In this document: positions 1 through 8,934 of the stretch, in pieces
Layout: every line of letters starts with the position of its first letter
Position numbering within the stretch: position 1 is the stretch's first letter
Position numbers and translations under genes: made by a program
Source: Comamonadaceae bacterium UBA4962
Lineage (GTDB): Bacteria > Pseudomonadota > Gammaproteobacteria > Burkholderiales > Burkholderiaceae_C
Assembly: GCA_002397315.1 (NCBI GenBank)
Contig: DHAE01000002.1
Coordinates: 416-61,647 of the forward strand
Length of the DNA: 61,232 nt
Reading direction: 5' to 3'
The notes under the pieces: model-generated
The model's database searches: none
The model's input: only the letters and a program-made list of their open reading frames with translations
Told to the model about the DNA's origin: nothing

Positions 1-1
1 C

Positions 2-550
2 AACATCCTGGCGCTGAATGCGGCGGTGGAAGCCGCCCGGGCCGGCGAACAGGGCCGCGGCTTCGCGGTGGTGGCCGGCGAGGTGCGCAGCCTGGCGCAG
101 CGCAGCGCCGAGGCCGCCAAGGAAATCAAGGGCCTCATCACCGACAGCGTGGACCGGGTGCGCCAGGGCTCGGAACTCGTGGAGCGTGCCGGCGGCACCA
201 TGGCCGAGGTGGTCGATTCCATCCGCCGCGTGACGGAGGTGGTGTCCGAGATCAGCGTCGCAAGCCGCGAGCAGAGCGCGGGCGTGGGGCAGGTGGGCGA
301 GGCCGTCACCCAGATGGACCAGGTCACGCAGCAGAACGCCGCGCTGGTCGAGGAGAGCGCCGCGGCGGCCGAAGCCCTGCGGGCGCAGGCCGAACGGTTG
401 GTGGCCGCGGTGGCGGTGTTCCGGCTGCAGCCAGCCGACGGGGACGAGGCCCCCCGGGCCGTGGCGGGCGGTGCGGCGCGGGTTCCCGTGGCGGTGATCG
501 CCCCGCGCGCCCTCCTGGGGGCGGGCGCACTGGCGCCTCTGGGTGCCTGA
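2..550 (+). CDS. Methyl-accepting chemotaxis protein, C-terminal part (5' end outside window)
   Basis: This is the cytoplasmic signalling end of a chemoreceptor that would control CheA/CheW. The frame is already open at base 2 and reads NILALNAAVEAARAGEQGRG, the conserved hairpin tip of MCPs, followed by the coiled-coil return arm with FAVVAGEVRSLAQRSAEAAKEI. The ligand-binding and membrane parts lie upstream of the window. The tail after about residue 140 is Ala/Pro-rich and carries no NWETF-like CheR/CheB tether. It resembles the complete receptor at 49431-51038 in the same window. The family is certain; the ligand cannot be inferred. Confidence 0.95.
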   Translation, partial: NILALNAAVEAARAGEQGRGFAVVAGEVRSLAQRSAEAAKEIKGLITDSVDRVRQGSELVERAGGTMAEVVDSIRRVTEVVSEISVASREQSAGVGQVGEAVTQMDQVTQQNAALVEESAAAAEALRAQAERLVAAVAVFRLQPADGDEAPRAVAGGAARVPVAVIAPRALLGAGALAPLGA

Positions 551-643
551 GCCGGCGGGTCGGGCGCTGGCCTGCCGGGTGTTCCGCCGGTGTCGCCTGC
601 GGTCCCCGCGACGCGCGCCGTGCTGCAGTAATCTCGGCAGGGT

Positions 644-2980
644 ATGAGGCGTTTCTCGAACCACCGTCTGCGGGCCGCGCTGCGCGTGGCCCTGAGCCAT
701 TACGTCGCCAACGGCCTGTCCGTGGCCCTGGGGCTGCTGCTCATTTCCGTGCTGGTCCATGCGTGGCTCGGCCCCGCCGCGGCAGCGGCCGCCTCGGTGG
801 GGGTCGTCGTCTGCTCGCCGCCCGACCTGCCGGGCCCCCGCCGCGGCAAGCTCTGGCAGATGCTGCCGGCACCGCTGCTGGGCATTCCGCTCTTCTTCGC
901 GGTGCAGTGGCTGCACGGCGATCCATTGCACCTGGGCCTGCTGCTGGTGCCCGGGACGTTCCTCGCTTTCCTGGCCATGGCATGGGGCCGGCGCGGCATC
1001 CCGATCGCCGTGTCGGTGATGTTCTCCATGATTTTTTCGATGGCGGCCGCGTCGCGGAGCACGGCGGGCGCCGATCCGCTGCAGGCGGCCCTGGCGGTCA
1101 CCGCGCATTTCGCGCTCGGCGCGGGGCTCTACGTCGTCTATGCGGTCGCCGCCAACCGGCTGCTCAATGCGCGCTACCGCGTGCAGTCGGTGGCCGACGT
1201 GCTGTATTCGCTGGCGGCCCTGATGCGCCTGCAGGCGCGGCTCTTCGACGCGGGCACCGAGCCTGGAGGCGACGTCTCCGGCATGCGCAGCGGCGGTCCG
1301 GGAGCACCGGGTGCGCAGGGCGGCGCTGCAGGTACCGACGGCACGGAAGGTGCCCGTGCCAGCGACGGGGAAGAGGAGCCCCATGCGCTCACCGGCCAGT
1401 TGCTGCAGCGCCAGGCCGCGCTCGCCGAGCAGCTGCAGGCATCGCGCAACATCGTGCTCGAATCGCCCACCACCCCGAAGCGGCAGCGCCTGGCGGCCAT
1501 GCTGGTGCAGGTGCTGGAGATGCGCGATCACCTGCTGGCCTGCGAGCTGGACGTGGAGGCGCTCAAGGCCCATCCGGGCCATGTGCCGGTGCTGCATGCG
1601 CTGCGCGGCGTGCTGCACGACGTGGCCGGTGAACTCGCCCGCCTGGCGGATGCGCTGCTGCGGGGCAGCCGCCCGGCACCGTTCACCGATGCGCGTCCCG
1701 CGCTCGCCCAACTGCGCTGGAGCGATCCGCTGCCGCCACGCGCCCTGGGCGGGCCTTCGCCGCATGCGCTGGCGCGCGGCCTGGCCGACCGGGTGGGCCA
1801 CATCAACGACGAGGCCCTGCGGCTCAACGCGATCGCGCGCGGCGAAGCCCCGCCGGACCTGGCGGTGGTGCGGGCGAGCTGGCAGATGTTCGTGAGCCCC
1901 ACGGCCTGGTCGTGGGCGCCGCTGGCGACGCTGTGGCGCTGGGATGCGCCGCCCTTGCGCCACGCGGTGCGTGCCGCCCTGGCCATGGCGGCAGGCTTCG
2001 TGGTGGCGCAGTCGCTGCCCTGGGGCACGCATGCCTACTGGATCCTGCTGACCATCGTCGTGGTGCTGCGCGGCAGCCTGGCGCAGACGCTGGAGCGCCG
2101 CAACAGCCGCGTGGCCGGCACGCTGGTGGGCTGCGTGCTGGCGGCGGGGGTGCTGGCCTCGCATCTCTCCGCCTGGCAGCTCATCGCGTGCCTGACGATC
2201 GCGCAGGCGGTGGCGCATGGGTTCGCCGTGCGCCGCTACCTCGTCACCGCCGTGGCGGCCACGGTGCTGGGACTGGTGCAGTCGCACATGCTGCAGGGCG
2301 GAGGCAGCACGGCCATCGACCTGCTGGAGCGGCTCGCGGATACGCTGATCGGCACCGGCATCGCCTGGGCGTTCTCGTACGTGCTGCCGTCGTGGGAGCG
2401 GTCGCAGATCCCCGCGCTGGTGCATCGGACGCTGGCGGCGCAGGCGCGCCACGCCCGCGAGGCGCTGGCCCTCGGGCAACTGCACGCCGTGGACAACGCC
2501 CCGGAACTGGCGTGGCGGCTGGCACGGCGGGAGGCGTACGACAGCCTGTCGGCCCTGGTGCAGGCCACGCAGCGCGCCATGGCGGAACCGCGCGCGGTGC
2601 AGCCCCCGCTGGCGGCGCTGGAGCGCCTGCAGGCGCGCTGCTACCAGTTGCTGGCGCAACTGACCGCGATCAAGACCATGCTGCTGTTGCGGCGCGGCCG
2701 GCTGGATGCCGAAGCGCTGCAGGCCCCGCTCGCGCACACTGCGCTGGCGGTCACCCAGTGGCTGGAAGGCGCGCCCGCCGCTGCTCCGCCTTCCGTGGTG
2801 GGAGCGATGGCGCCCGGTGATGCGCAGGGCTGGCCCGATCCCCAGGAGGGCGACCTCGGGCCCTGGATGGTGCGCCGATTGGGGCTGGCGACGGAGCGCG
2901 CGGCCCAGGTGCGGGCCGCGGCGCTCGAAGCCACGGCGCCCGGCGGGGAGACAGCGCCAGAGGACCTGCCCGGGCACTGA
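644..2980 (+). CDS. FUSC/YccS-like inner membrane protein
   Basis: A 778-residue membrane protein with the duplicated layout of the FUSC (fusaric acid resistance, aromatic acid exporter) superfamily. A first hydrophobic block spans about residues 20-170. A long hydrophilic region follows, including a Gly/Ala/Glu-rich low-complexity stretch at about 205-245. A second hydrophobic block spans about 440-550, and the C-terminal domain is soluble. The second block contains RGSLAQTLERRNSRVAGT, typical of the YccS/YhfK/AaeB group. Known members export aromatic acids or similar compounds, but the substrate here is unknown. The ATG at 644 has only a weak ribosome-binding site. The gene converges on dgoD across a 75 bp gap with no clear terminator. 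Confidence 0.85.
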   Translation: MRRFSNHRLRAALRVALSHYVANGLSVALGLLLISVLVHAWLGPAAAAAASVGVVVCSPPDLPGPRRGKLWQMLPAPLLGIPLFFAVQWLHGDPLHLGLLLVPGTFLAFLAMAWGRRGIPIAVSVMFSMIFSMAAASRSTAGADPLQAALAVTAHFALGAGLYVVYAVAANRLLNARYRVQSVADVLYSLAALMRLQARLFDAGTEPGGDVSGMRSGGPGAPGAQGGAAGTDGTEGARASDGEEEPHALTGQLLQRQAALAEQLQASRNIVLESPTTPKRQRLAAMLVQVLEMRDHLLACELDVEALKAHPGHVPVLHALRGVLHDVAGELARLADALLRGSRPAPFTDARPALAQLRWSDPLPPRALGGPSPHALARGLADRVGHINDEALRLNAIARGEAPPDLAVVRASWQMFVSPTAWSWAPLATLWRWDAPPLRHAVRAALAMAAGFVVAQSLPWGTHAYWILLTIVVVLRGSLAQTLERRNSRVAGTLVGCVLAAGVLASHLSAWQLIACLTIAQAVAHGFAVRRYLVTAVAATVLGLVQSHMLQGGGSTAIDLLERLADTLIGTGIAWAFSYVLPSWERSQIPALVHRTLAAQARHAREALALGQLHAVDNAPELAWRLARREAYDSLSALVQATQRAMAEPRAVQPPLAALERLQARCYQLLAQLTAIKTMLLLRRGRLDAEALQAPLAHTALAVTQWLEGAPAAAPPSVVGAMAPGDAQGWPDPQEGDLGPWMVRRLGLATERAAQVRAAALEATAPGGETAPEDLPGH

Positions 2981-3055
2981 GCCACGGCGCTCAGGGATTC
3001 CGTCGACGCGCGTCCGCCGGGGCACCGCGTCGCCGGGCCGTCTGCGCGATGCGGC

Positions 3056-4204
3056 CTACCACTCGGCGAAGCTGCCGTCCCGGTGGCGCCATACCGGGTT
3101 GCGCCAGCGGTGGCCCTGCGCGGCGCGTTCGCGCACATAGTCTTCGTTCACCTCGATGCCCAGGCCCGGGCCGCGCGGGATGGCGACCATGCCGTCCTGG
3201 TAGGCGAAGGCCTGCGGGTTGGACACGTAGTCCATCAGGTCGTTGTCCTGGTTGTAGTGGATGCCCAGGCTCTGCTCCTGGATGAAGGCGTTGTAGCAGA
3301 CCGCATCGAGTTGCAGGTTGGCCGCCAGCGCGATGGGCCCCAGCGGACAGTGCAGGGCCAGCGCCACGTCGTAGGCCTCGGCCATGGACGCGATCTTGCG
3401 GGTTTCGGTGATCCCGCCGGCATGCGACGGATCGGGCTGGACGATGTCCGCATAGCCCTCCTGCAGCACCCGCTTGAAGTCCCAGCGCGAATAGAGACGC
3501 TCGCCCAGGGCGATGGGCGTGGACGAGATGCGCGCGATCTCCTTGAGCGCCTCGTCGTGCTCGCTGAGCACGGGCTCCTCGATGAACATGAGCCGGTAGG
3601 GCTCCAGTTCCTTGATGAGCACCTTGGCCATCGGCCGGTGGACGCGGCCGTGGAAGTCCACGCCGATGCCCACGTGCGGCCCCACGGCCTCGCGCACGGC
3701 GGCCACGTTCTGCAGGCAGCGCTCCACCTTGTCGAAGCTGTCCACGAACTGCATTTCCTCGGTGCCGTTCATCTTCACGGCGGTGAAGCCCCGGTCCACG
3801 GCGTCACGGGCCTGGCGGGCGGTCTCGGCCGGCCGGTCGCCGCCGATCCAGCTGTAGACGCGGATGCTGTCGCGCACGTTGCCGCCCAGCAGGTCGGACA
3901 CCGGCACGCCCAGGGCCTTGCCCTTGATGTCCCAGAGTGCCTGATCGATGCCGGCCAGCGCGCTCATGTGGACGCCTCCGCCCCGGTAGAAGCCGCCGCG
4001 GTAGAGCACCGTCCAGTGGTCCTCGATGTGGCGCGGATCCTTGCCGATGAGGTAGTCGGCCAGTTCCTCCACGGCGGCGGCCACGGTATGGGCGCGGCCT
4101 TCGAGGACGGGCTCGCCCCAGCCGTCGATGCCTTCGTCGGTTTCGATCTTCAGGAAGCACCAGCGCGGCGGCACCAGGAACGTGGTCAATCGGGTGATCT
4201 TCAT
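3056..4204 (-). CDS. dgoD: D-galactonate dehydratase
   Basis: Enolase-superfamily dehydratase converting D-galactonate to 2-keto-3-deoxy-D-galactonate. The start at 4204 (MKITRLTTFLV) gives 382 residues, the family's usual length; the open frame extends further upstream but without family similarity. Expected active-site elements are visible: the DFH pair (metal Asp and catalytic His), metal ligands in FIEEP and in ALGERLYSRW, and the second catalytic His in LHCPLGPIALAA. It lies 13 bp after dgoA and is the last gene of the long sugar operon. Together with dgoK and dgoA it completes the De Ley-Doudoroff route. Confidence 0.93.
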   Translation of the reverse strand: MKITRLTTFLVPPRWCFLKIETDEGIDGWGEPVLEGRAHTVAAAVEELADYLIGKDPRHIEDHWTVLYRGGFYRGGGVHMSALAGIDQALWDIKGKALGVPVSDLLGGNVRDSIRVYSWIGGDRPAETARQARDAVDRGFTAVKMNGTEEMQFVDSFDKVERCLQNVAAVREAVGPHVGIGVDFHGRVHRPMAKVLIKELEPYRLMFIEEPVLSEHDEALKEIARISSTPIALGERLYSRWDFKRVLQEGYADIVQPDPSHAGGITETRKIASMAEAYDVALALHCPLGPIALAANLQLDAVCYNAFIQEQSLGIHYNQDNDLMDYVSNPQAFAYQDGMVAIPRGPGLGIEVNEDYVRERAAQGHRWRNPVWRHRDGSFAEW

Positions 4205-4217
4205 GGCGGGCGAAATC

Positions 4218-4940
4218 TCAGGAAACGGTGGCTGCGGCGGGAGCGGAGCGGTTGGTTGGGGCGGCGGCCGGTGCGGCACCCTGTCCGCAGGTGCGGGCCA
4301 TGCCGTAGGCTTCGTGCCAGGCCTGGATGAAGGCGACGGCCTTGCGGGCCACGTCGGCGGCGCTGTTGCCGGGGCGGTAGAGCGCCGAGCCCAGGCCGAA
4401 GCCGCTGGCCCCCGCCGCCGCATAGGGCGCGATGCTGTCCGGCGCGATGCCGCCGACGGGCGCCAGCGCCACGCTGTGGGGGATCACTGCGCGCCAGGCC
4501 TTGAGCACGGCGGGTGGCAGCGCTTCCGCCGGGAAGAGCTTGAGCAGGTTGGCGCCGGCGGCCAGCGCGGCATAGGCTTCGGTCAGCGTCGCTACGCCGG
4601 GGGCGCAGGCCAAGCCGGCCGCGCGCGCGGCGCGGATCACCGCCGCGTCGCTGTGCGGCATGACGATGATCTGCCCGCCGGCCTCGGCCACGTCGGCGCA
4701 GTCCTGCGCGGAAAGCACCGTGCCCGCACCGACCACGCAGTCGGTGGGCAGGGCATCGCGCAGGGCGCGGATGCTGGCCAGCGGCTCGGGCGAGTTGAGC
4801 GGCACCTCGATGATGCGAAAGCCCGCGTCGTACAGGGCCTGGCCGATCGGCACGGCCTCGTGGGGCTGGATGCCGCGCAGGATGGCGATGAGGCCGCAGC
4901 GCTGCAGGGCGTGGAACAGGGTGTGGTCGATGGTGGTCAT
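4218..4940 (-). CDS. dgoA: 2-dehydro-3-deoxy-6-phosphogalactonate aldolase
   Basis: Class I aldolase of the KDPG/KDPGal family that splits 2-keto-3-deoxy-6-phosphogalactonate into pyruvate and glyceraldehyde-3-phosphate. The start at 4940 (MTTIDHTLFHAL) gives 240 residues. Landmarks are IAILRGIQPHEA, the catalytic Glu region IIEVPLNSPEP, VVGAGTVLS, and the Schiff-base lysine in NLLKLFPAE. The ATG overlaps the dgoK stop by 4 bp, indicating translational coupling. The tail beyond about residue 210 is Ala/Pro-rich and probably unstructured. The frame stays open upstream through dgoK, but that part is shadow. Confidence 0.93.
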   Translation of the reverse strand: MTTIDHTLFHALQRCGLIAILRGIQPHEAVPIGQALYDAGFRIIEVPLNSPEPLASIRALRDALPTDCVVGAGTVLSAQDCADVAEAGGQIIVMPHSDAAVIRAARAAGLACAPGVATLTEAYAALAAGANLLKLFPAEALPPAVLKAWRAVIPHSVALAPVGGIAPDSIAPYAAAGASGFGLGSALYRPGNSAADVARKAVAFIQAWHEAYGMARTCGQGAAPAAAPTNRSAPAAATVS

Positions 4941-5995
4941 GCTGCAAGGCTTTCTGCGGATGAAGGTTGCGGCGCGTCCGGTGCCGGCAGGCCGGCGGCC
5001 CGGGCGATCTGCCAGAGCCCGGTGGGGGTTGCCTGGGCGGCGATCGCGGGCTCGGCGAAGCCCCGCAGCCGCAGGGCCAGCGCGTAGCGGCGGCACAGGT
5101 CCGGCTCGCCGCAGAGCAGCGGCTGGACGCGCGCCGCGGCGCTGCCCGGCGGATGCACGCGGGCGAGGGCGGCGACCTCGTGGCCGATGAGCAGGCCCGA
5201 GAGGTAGTCGGCCTGCGCGCCGGCGGGCAGCACGCCCGTGAGCCCCAGGGTCCGGGTGCTGAAGAGGTGCGAGAGCAGGCCCAGGCCGGCATCGCTGCCG
5301 ACCGCCACGTTCAGCCCGCGCACGAAGGCGTCGTCGTCGGGCACGACGCCGTCTTGCGCGACGGCTGGGGCCATGGTCTTGCCCAGGATGGTGTGGCCGC
5401 GCAGCGCGGCGAACACCTCGCCCGTCATGAAGGTGTGGAAGCCCGCGATGCCGCCGCGCCGGGCCACCACCCATTTGCTGTGGGAGCCGGGCAGGCCCAC
5501 CAGCCAGGGGCCGGCGTCTTCGGCCGGCCGCAGTGCCAGCACGCCCAGCACCTGCGTCTCCTCGCCGCGCATCACGTTGGGCAGTTCGCCGGGCTGCAGC
5601 AGGCCGGGCACGATGTGCAGCGGCTGGGCGCCGGGGCGGTCCACGCGGGTCAGGCCGTGCGCCAGCGCATCGAGCGAGGTGGGGGCGTGCAGGTAACGCG
5701 CCTCGCGCCAGCCCTGGGCGCTGCCCACCATGCCGCAGGCCAGCAGCGGAAGATGCGGCGCGGCGGCCAGCCAGTCGCCGCAGGCGTCCTGCAGCGCGCG
5801 CTCGAAGGCGGCGTCCGTGCCGGCACCTTCATCCGCGGCAGCGGCCGGCAGGTGCATGATGCCCCAGGGCCGGTGGCGCAGTTCGAGCACGCGTCCTCCG
5901 TCGCCCAGGCGGTAGGCGCGCAGCGAACTGGTGCCCCAGTCGAGCGCGACGAGGCGGGTGGCGGAAAGATCGGCGGCGGCGGCGGTGTCATTCAT
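4937..5995 (-). CDS. dgoK: 2-dehydro-3-deoxygalactonokinase
   Basis: A 352-residue sugar-acid kinase of the DgoK family that phosphorylates 2-keto-3-deoxygalactonate at C6 with ATP. Visible motifs are the phosphate-1 loop ALDWGTSSLRAYRL near residue 18, LLACGMVGSAQGW, and GLPGSHSKWV, all characteristic of DgoK. It sits 15 bp after the DapA-family gene and overlaps dgoA by 4 bp. The presence of a kinase and phospho-aldolase argues that the galactonate branch is phosphorylative, whereas the arabonate branch encoded just upstream is not. Confidence 0.92.
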   Translation of the reverse strand: MNDTAAAADLSATRLVALDWGTSSLRAYRLGDGGRVLELRHRPWGIMHLPAAAADEGAGTDAAFERALQDACGDWLAAAPHLPLLACGMVGSAQGWREARYLHAPTSLDALAHGLTRVDRPGAQPLHIVPGLLQPGELPNVMRGEETQVLGVLALRPAEDAGPWLVGLPGSHSKWVVARRGGIAGFHTFMTGEVFAALRGHTILGKTMAPAVAQDGVVPDDDAFVRGLNVAVGSDAGLGLLSHLFSTRTLGLTGVLPAGAQADYLSGLLIGHEVAALARVHPPGSAAARVQPLLCGEPDLCRRYALALRLRGFAEPAIAAQATPTGLWQIARAAGLPAPDAPQPSSAESLAA

Positions 5996-6010
5996 GGCGG
6001 CAGCCCGCTT

Positions 6011-6958
6011 TCAGCGGGCCCAGCGCAGCACCAGCGGGTCGAGCCGGCGCGCGATGTCGATCAGGCCCCTGCGCACCTCGGGGTGCATCGGCGGGAACGG
6101 GTGGCGGCCGGCCTCGCAGGCGATCACGCCGCCTTCCTTCATCAGCGCCTTGGCGGTGAGGATGCCGCCCTGGCGGTTCTCGTGGTTGATGAGCGGCAGC
6201 CAGCGCTGGTAGAGCGCGAAGGCCTGGTCCATGTCGCCCTGGCGATGGGCTTCGAGGATGGGCCGGATGCCGTCCGGGAAGGCGCCGCCCGTCATCGCGC
6301 CCGTGGCGCCGGCGTCCAGGTCGGCCAGCAGGGTGATGGCTTCTTCGCCGTCCCACGGCCCTTCGATGGCGTCGCCGCCCAGGCGGATCAGCTCGCGCAG
6401 CTTGCTGGCGGCCCCCGGGGTCTCGATCTTGAAGTACGCCAGGTGCTCGATCTCCTGCGCCATGCGGGCGAGGAACGCGGCGGACAGCACGGTGCCGCTG
6501 GCTGGCGCGTCCTGCACCATGATGGGAATGTCGATCGCGTCGGATACCTGCGCGTAGAACGCGTGGATCTGCGGCTCCGGCACGCGGAAGGTGGCGCCGT
6601 GGTAGGGCGGCATCACCATGACCATGGCGGCGCCCATGTCCTGCGCGGCGCGGCTGCGCTCGGCGCACACCCGGGTGCCGTAGTGCGTGGTGGTGACGAT
6701 CACCGGCACCCGGCCGGCGACGTGCTCCAGCGACAGGCGCGTGAGGATTTCACGCTCGGCATCCGACAGCGAGAACTGCTCGGAGAAATTGGCCAGGATG
6801 CACAGGCCGTCGACGCCGGCATCGATCATGAAATCCAGGCAGCGCTTCTGGCTCTCCAGGTCGAGGCTGCCGTCCTCGTGGAACGTGGTCGGAACGACCG
6901 GGAAGATGCCGCGGTAGCGGGGATTTTGGGCGGAGTGTGTTGCTGGCATAGAGGTCAC
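6011..6958 (-). CDS. DapA-family lyase, probable L-2-keto-3-deoxyarabonate dehydratase
   Basis: A 315-residue class I aldolase/dehydratase of the dihydrodipicolinate synthase family. The Schiff-base lysine is in HLAYFKIETPG. The position that usually reads YNVP reads VQDAP, as I recall from 2-keto-3-deoxy-sugar-acid dehydratases rather than true DapA. The neighbouring arabonate-type dehydratase and the aldehyde dehydrogenase at the head of the operon favour conversion of L-2-keto-3-deoxyarabonate to 2-oxoglutarate semialdehyde. That assignment rests mainly on context; a 2-keto-3-deoxy-sugar-acid aldolase is the alternative. It is separated from the upstream dehydratase gene by 188 bp that carry a dispersed repeat. 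Confidence 0.8.
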   Translation of the reverse strand: MTSMPATHSAQNPRYRGIFPVVPTTFHEDGSLDLESQKRCLDFMIDAGVDGLCILANFSEQFSLSDAEREILTRLSLEHVAGRVPVIVTTTHYGTRVCAERSRAAQDMGAAMVMVMPPYHGATFRVPEPQIHAFYAQVSDAIDIPIMVQDAPASGTVLSAAFLARMAQEIEHLAYFKIETPGAASKLRELIRLGGDAIEGPWDGEEAITLLADLDAGATGAMTGGAFPDGIRPILEAHRQGDMDQAFALYQRWLPLINHENRQGGILTAKALMKEGGVIACEAGRHPFPPMHPEVRRGLIDIARRLDPLVLRWAR

Positions 6959-7044
6959 GAATTCATGGTTAAGTCAGGTCTGCAGGGCGTCTGGCGTTGA
7001 GCGCGGCTCCTGCAACTGGCGCGGCCCAAGGCCAGTGCAGCCGA

Positions 7045-7143
7045 GCAAGGGCCGCCCCGCAGCGAGGGCTGCGTCCCCCTGCCCGCATTGCGCAGCAATG
7101 CGAGAGCGGGGGGAAGGCGCGCAGCGCCTCAGGGGGGTGTTCA
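7045..7143. repeat. Dispersed intergenic repeat, copy 1
   Basis: About 98 bp that recur at 20216-20313 in the same orientation. Shared landmarks in order are gcaagggccgccccgcagcg, a variable middle with gtcccc and cccg, then a ggaaggcgc/gcgcctca hairpin and a run of six or seven G. The inner part also forms a gcattgc/gcaatgc hairpin. It ends 3 bp before the stop codon of the minus-strand dehydratase gene. On that strand it would be transcribed straight after the stop and could act as a 3' end signal. It resembles short intergenic repeats I associate with Comamonadaceae genomes. Confidence 0.8.
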
Positions 7144-7146
7144 TGT

Positions 7147-8880
7147 TCAGTGCGAATGGCGCGGCACGGCGGCACCACGGCAGCCCACCAGGAAATCGAA
7201 GTCGCAGCCTTCGTCGGCCTGCAGCACGTGATCGACGTACAGGCGCTGGTACCCGCCGCGGCCACCGTGATCGGTGGCGGCCAGTTCGGCCAGACGCGCG
7301 GCCAGTTCCTCGTCGCTGATGTCCAGGTGCAGGCGCCCCTGTTCGCAGTCCAGCTCGATGAAGTCGCCATCGCGCACGGCGACCAGCGGCCCGCCGGCCG
7401 CGGCCTCGGGCGCCACGTGCAGCACCACGGTGCCGTAGGCGGTACCGCTCATGCGCGCATCGGAGATGCGGACCATGTCCTTCACGCCCTGCCGCAGCAG
7501 CTTCGGAGGCAGGCCCATGTTGCCCACCTCGGCCATGCCCGGGTAGCCCTTGGGGCCGCAGTTCTTCATGACCATCACGCAGCTGGCGTCGATGTCCAGG
7601 TCCTCGTCGACGATCCGTGCCTTGTAGTGCTCCAGGTTCTCGAACACCACGGCGCGGCCCCGGTGGCGGAGCAGCTCGGGCGTGGCGGCCGACGGCTTGA
7701 GCACCGCGCCGCGCGGCGCCAGGTTGCCGCGCAGGATGCAGATGCCGCCATCCGCGATCAGCGGGTTGTCGATCGGGCGGATCACCTCGTCGTTGTACTG
7801 GGGCGCCTCGCGCACGTTGTCCCACAGGCTCTTGCCGTTCACGGTGAGCGCGTCGGGGTGGGGCAGCAGGCCGTTCTCGCCCAGGCGGCGCAGCACGGCG
7901 GGCAGGCCGCCCGCGTAGTAGAACTCTTCCATCAGGAAGCGGCCCGAGGGCTGCAGGTCCACCAGGGTGGGCGTGCCGCGGCCGATGCGGGTCCAGTCCT
8001 CCAGATCGAGCTGCACGCCCATGCGGCCGGCGATCGCCTTCAGGTGGATGACGGCATTGGTCGATCCGCCGATGGCGGCATTGGTGCGGATGGCGTTCTC
8101 GAAGGCCTCGCGCGTCAGGATCTTCGAGAGCGTGAGCCCTTCGTGCGCCATCTCGACGATGCGCTTGCCCGACATGTGGGCCAGCACGTAGCGGCGCGCG
8201 TCCACCGCCGGAATCGCCGCGTTGTGCGGCAGCGAGGTGCCCAGCGATTCGGCCATGCAGGCCATGGTGCTGGCCGTGCCCATGGTGTTGCAGGTGCCGG
8301 CCGAGCGCGACATGCCGCCTTCGGCCGCGAGGAACTGGTGCAGCTCGATCTCGCCCGCCTTGAGGGATTCGTGCAGCTGCCACACGGCCGTGCCGGAGCC
8401 GATGTCCTTGCCGGCCAGCTTGCCGTTGAGCATGGGCCCGCCCGTGACCACGATGGCCGGCACGTCGCAGCTGGCCGCGCCCATCAGCAGCGCGGGCGTG
8501 GTCTTGTCGCAGCCGGTGAGCAGCACGACGGCGTCGATGGGGTTGCCGCGGATGGCTTCCTCCACGTCCATGCTGGCGAGGTTGCGCGTGAGCATGGCGG
8601 TGGGGCGCAGGTTGGATTCGCCGTTGGAGAACACCGGGAATTCGACCGGGAAGCCGCCGGCTTCGTAGATGCCGCGTTTGACGTGCTCGGCGATCTTGCG
8701 GAAGTGCGCGTTGCAGGGCGTGAGTTCGGACCACGTGTTGCAGATGCCGATGATCGGGCGGCCATCGAATTCATGGTCGGGGATGCCCTGGTTCTTCATC
8801 CAGCTGCGGTACATGAAGCCGTTCTTGTCGGCCGTGCCGAACCATTCGGTGGAGCGGAGTTTGCGCGGAGGAGTGGTCAT
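7147..8880 (-). CDS. IlvD/Edd-family sugar-acid dehydratase, probable L-arabonate dehydratase
   Basis: A 577-residue iron-sulfur dehydratase. Expected elements are LLTGCDKTTPA (a cluster cysteine), the second cluster cysteine in RSAGTCNTMGTASTMACMAE, and GGSTNAVIHLKAIAGR. The opening LRSTEWFGTADKNGFMYRSW matches the sugar-acid dehydratase branch rather than branched-chain biosynthetic IlvD. Because dgoD already covers galactonate, L-arabonate (or a C4-related acid such as D-fuconate) is the likely substrate. This is inferred from context. It lies 54 bp downstream of the yjfF-like permease gene in the sugar operon and is followed by a repeat that may mark an mRNA 3' end. Confidence 0.87.
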   Translation of the reverse strand: MTTPPRKLRSTEWFGTADKNGFMYRSWMKNQGIPDHEFDGRPIIGICNTWSELTPCNAHFRKIAEHVKRGIYEAGGFPVEFPVFSNGESNLRPTAMLTRNLASMDVEEAIRGNPIDAVVLLTGCDKTTPALLMGAASCDVPAIVVTGGPMLNGKLAGKDIGSGTAVWQLHESLKAGEIELHQFLAAEGGMSRSAGTCNTMGTASTMACMAESLGTSLPHNAAIPAVDARRYVLAHMSGKRIVEMAHEGLTLSKILTREAFENAIRTNAAIGGSTNAVIHLKAIAGRMGVQLDLEDWTRIGRGTPTLVDLQPSGRFLMEEFYYAGGLPAVLRRLGENGLLPHPDALTVNGKSLWDNVREAPQYNDEVIRPIDNPLIADGGICILRGNLAPRGAVLKPSAATPELLRHRGRAVVFENLEHYKARIVDEDLDIDASCVMVMKNCGPKGYPGMAEVGNMGLPPKLLRQGVKDMVRISDARMSGTAYGTVVLHVAPEAAAGGPLVAVRDGDFIELDCEQGRLHLDISDEELAARLAELAATDHGGRGGYQRLYVDHVLQADEGCDFDFLVGCRGAAVPRHSH

Positions 8881-8934
8881 CTTGGGACTCTGGAGGGGTG
8901 CGGAAACGAAAAGGGCGAAAAGGGCGGCGGCGGA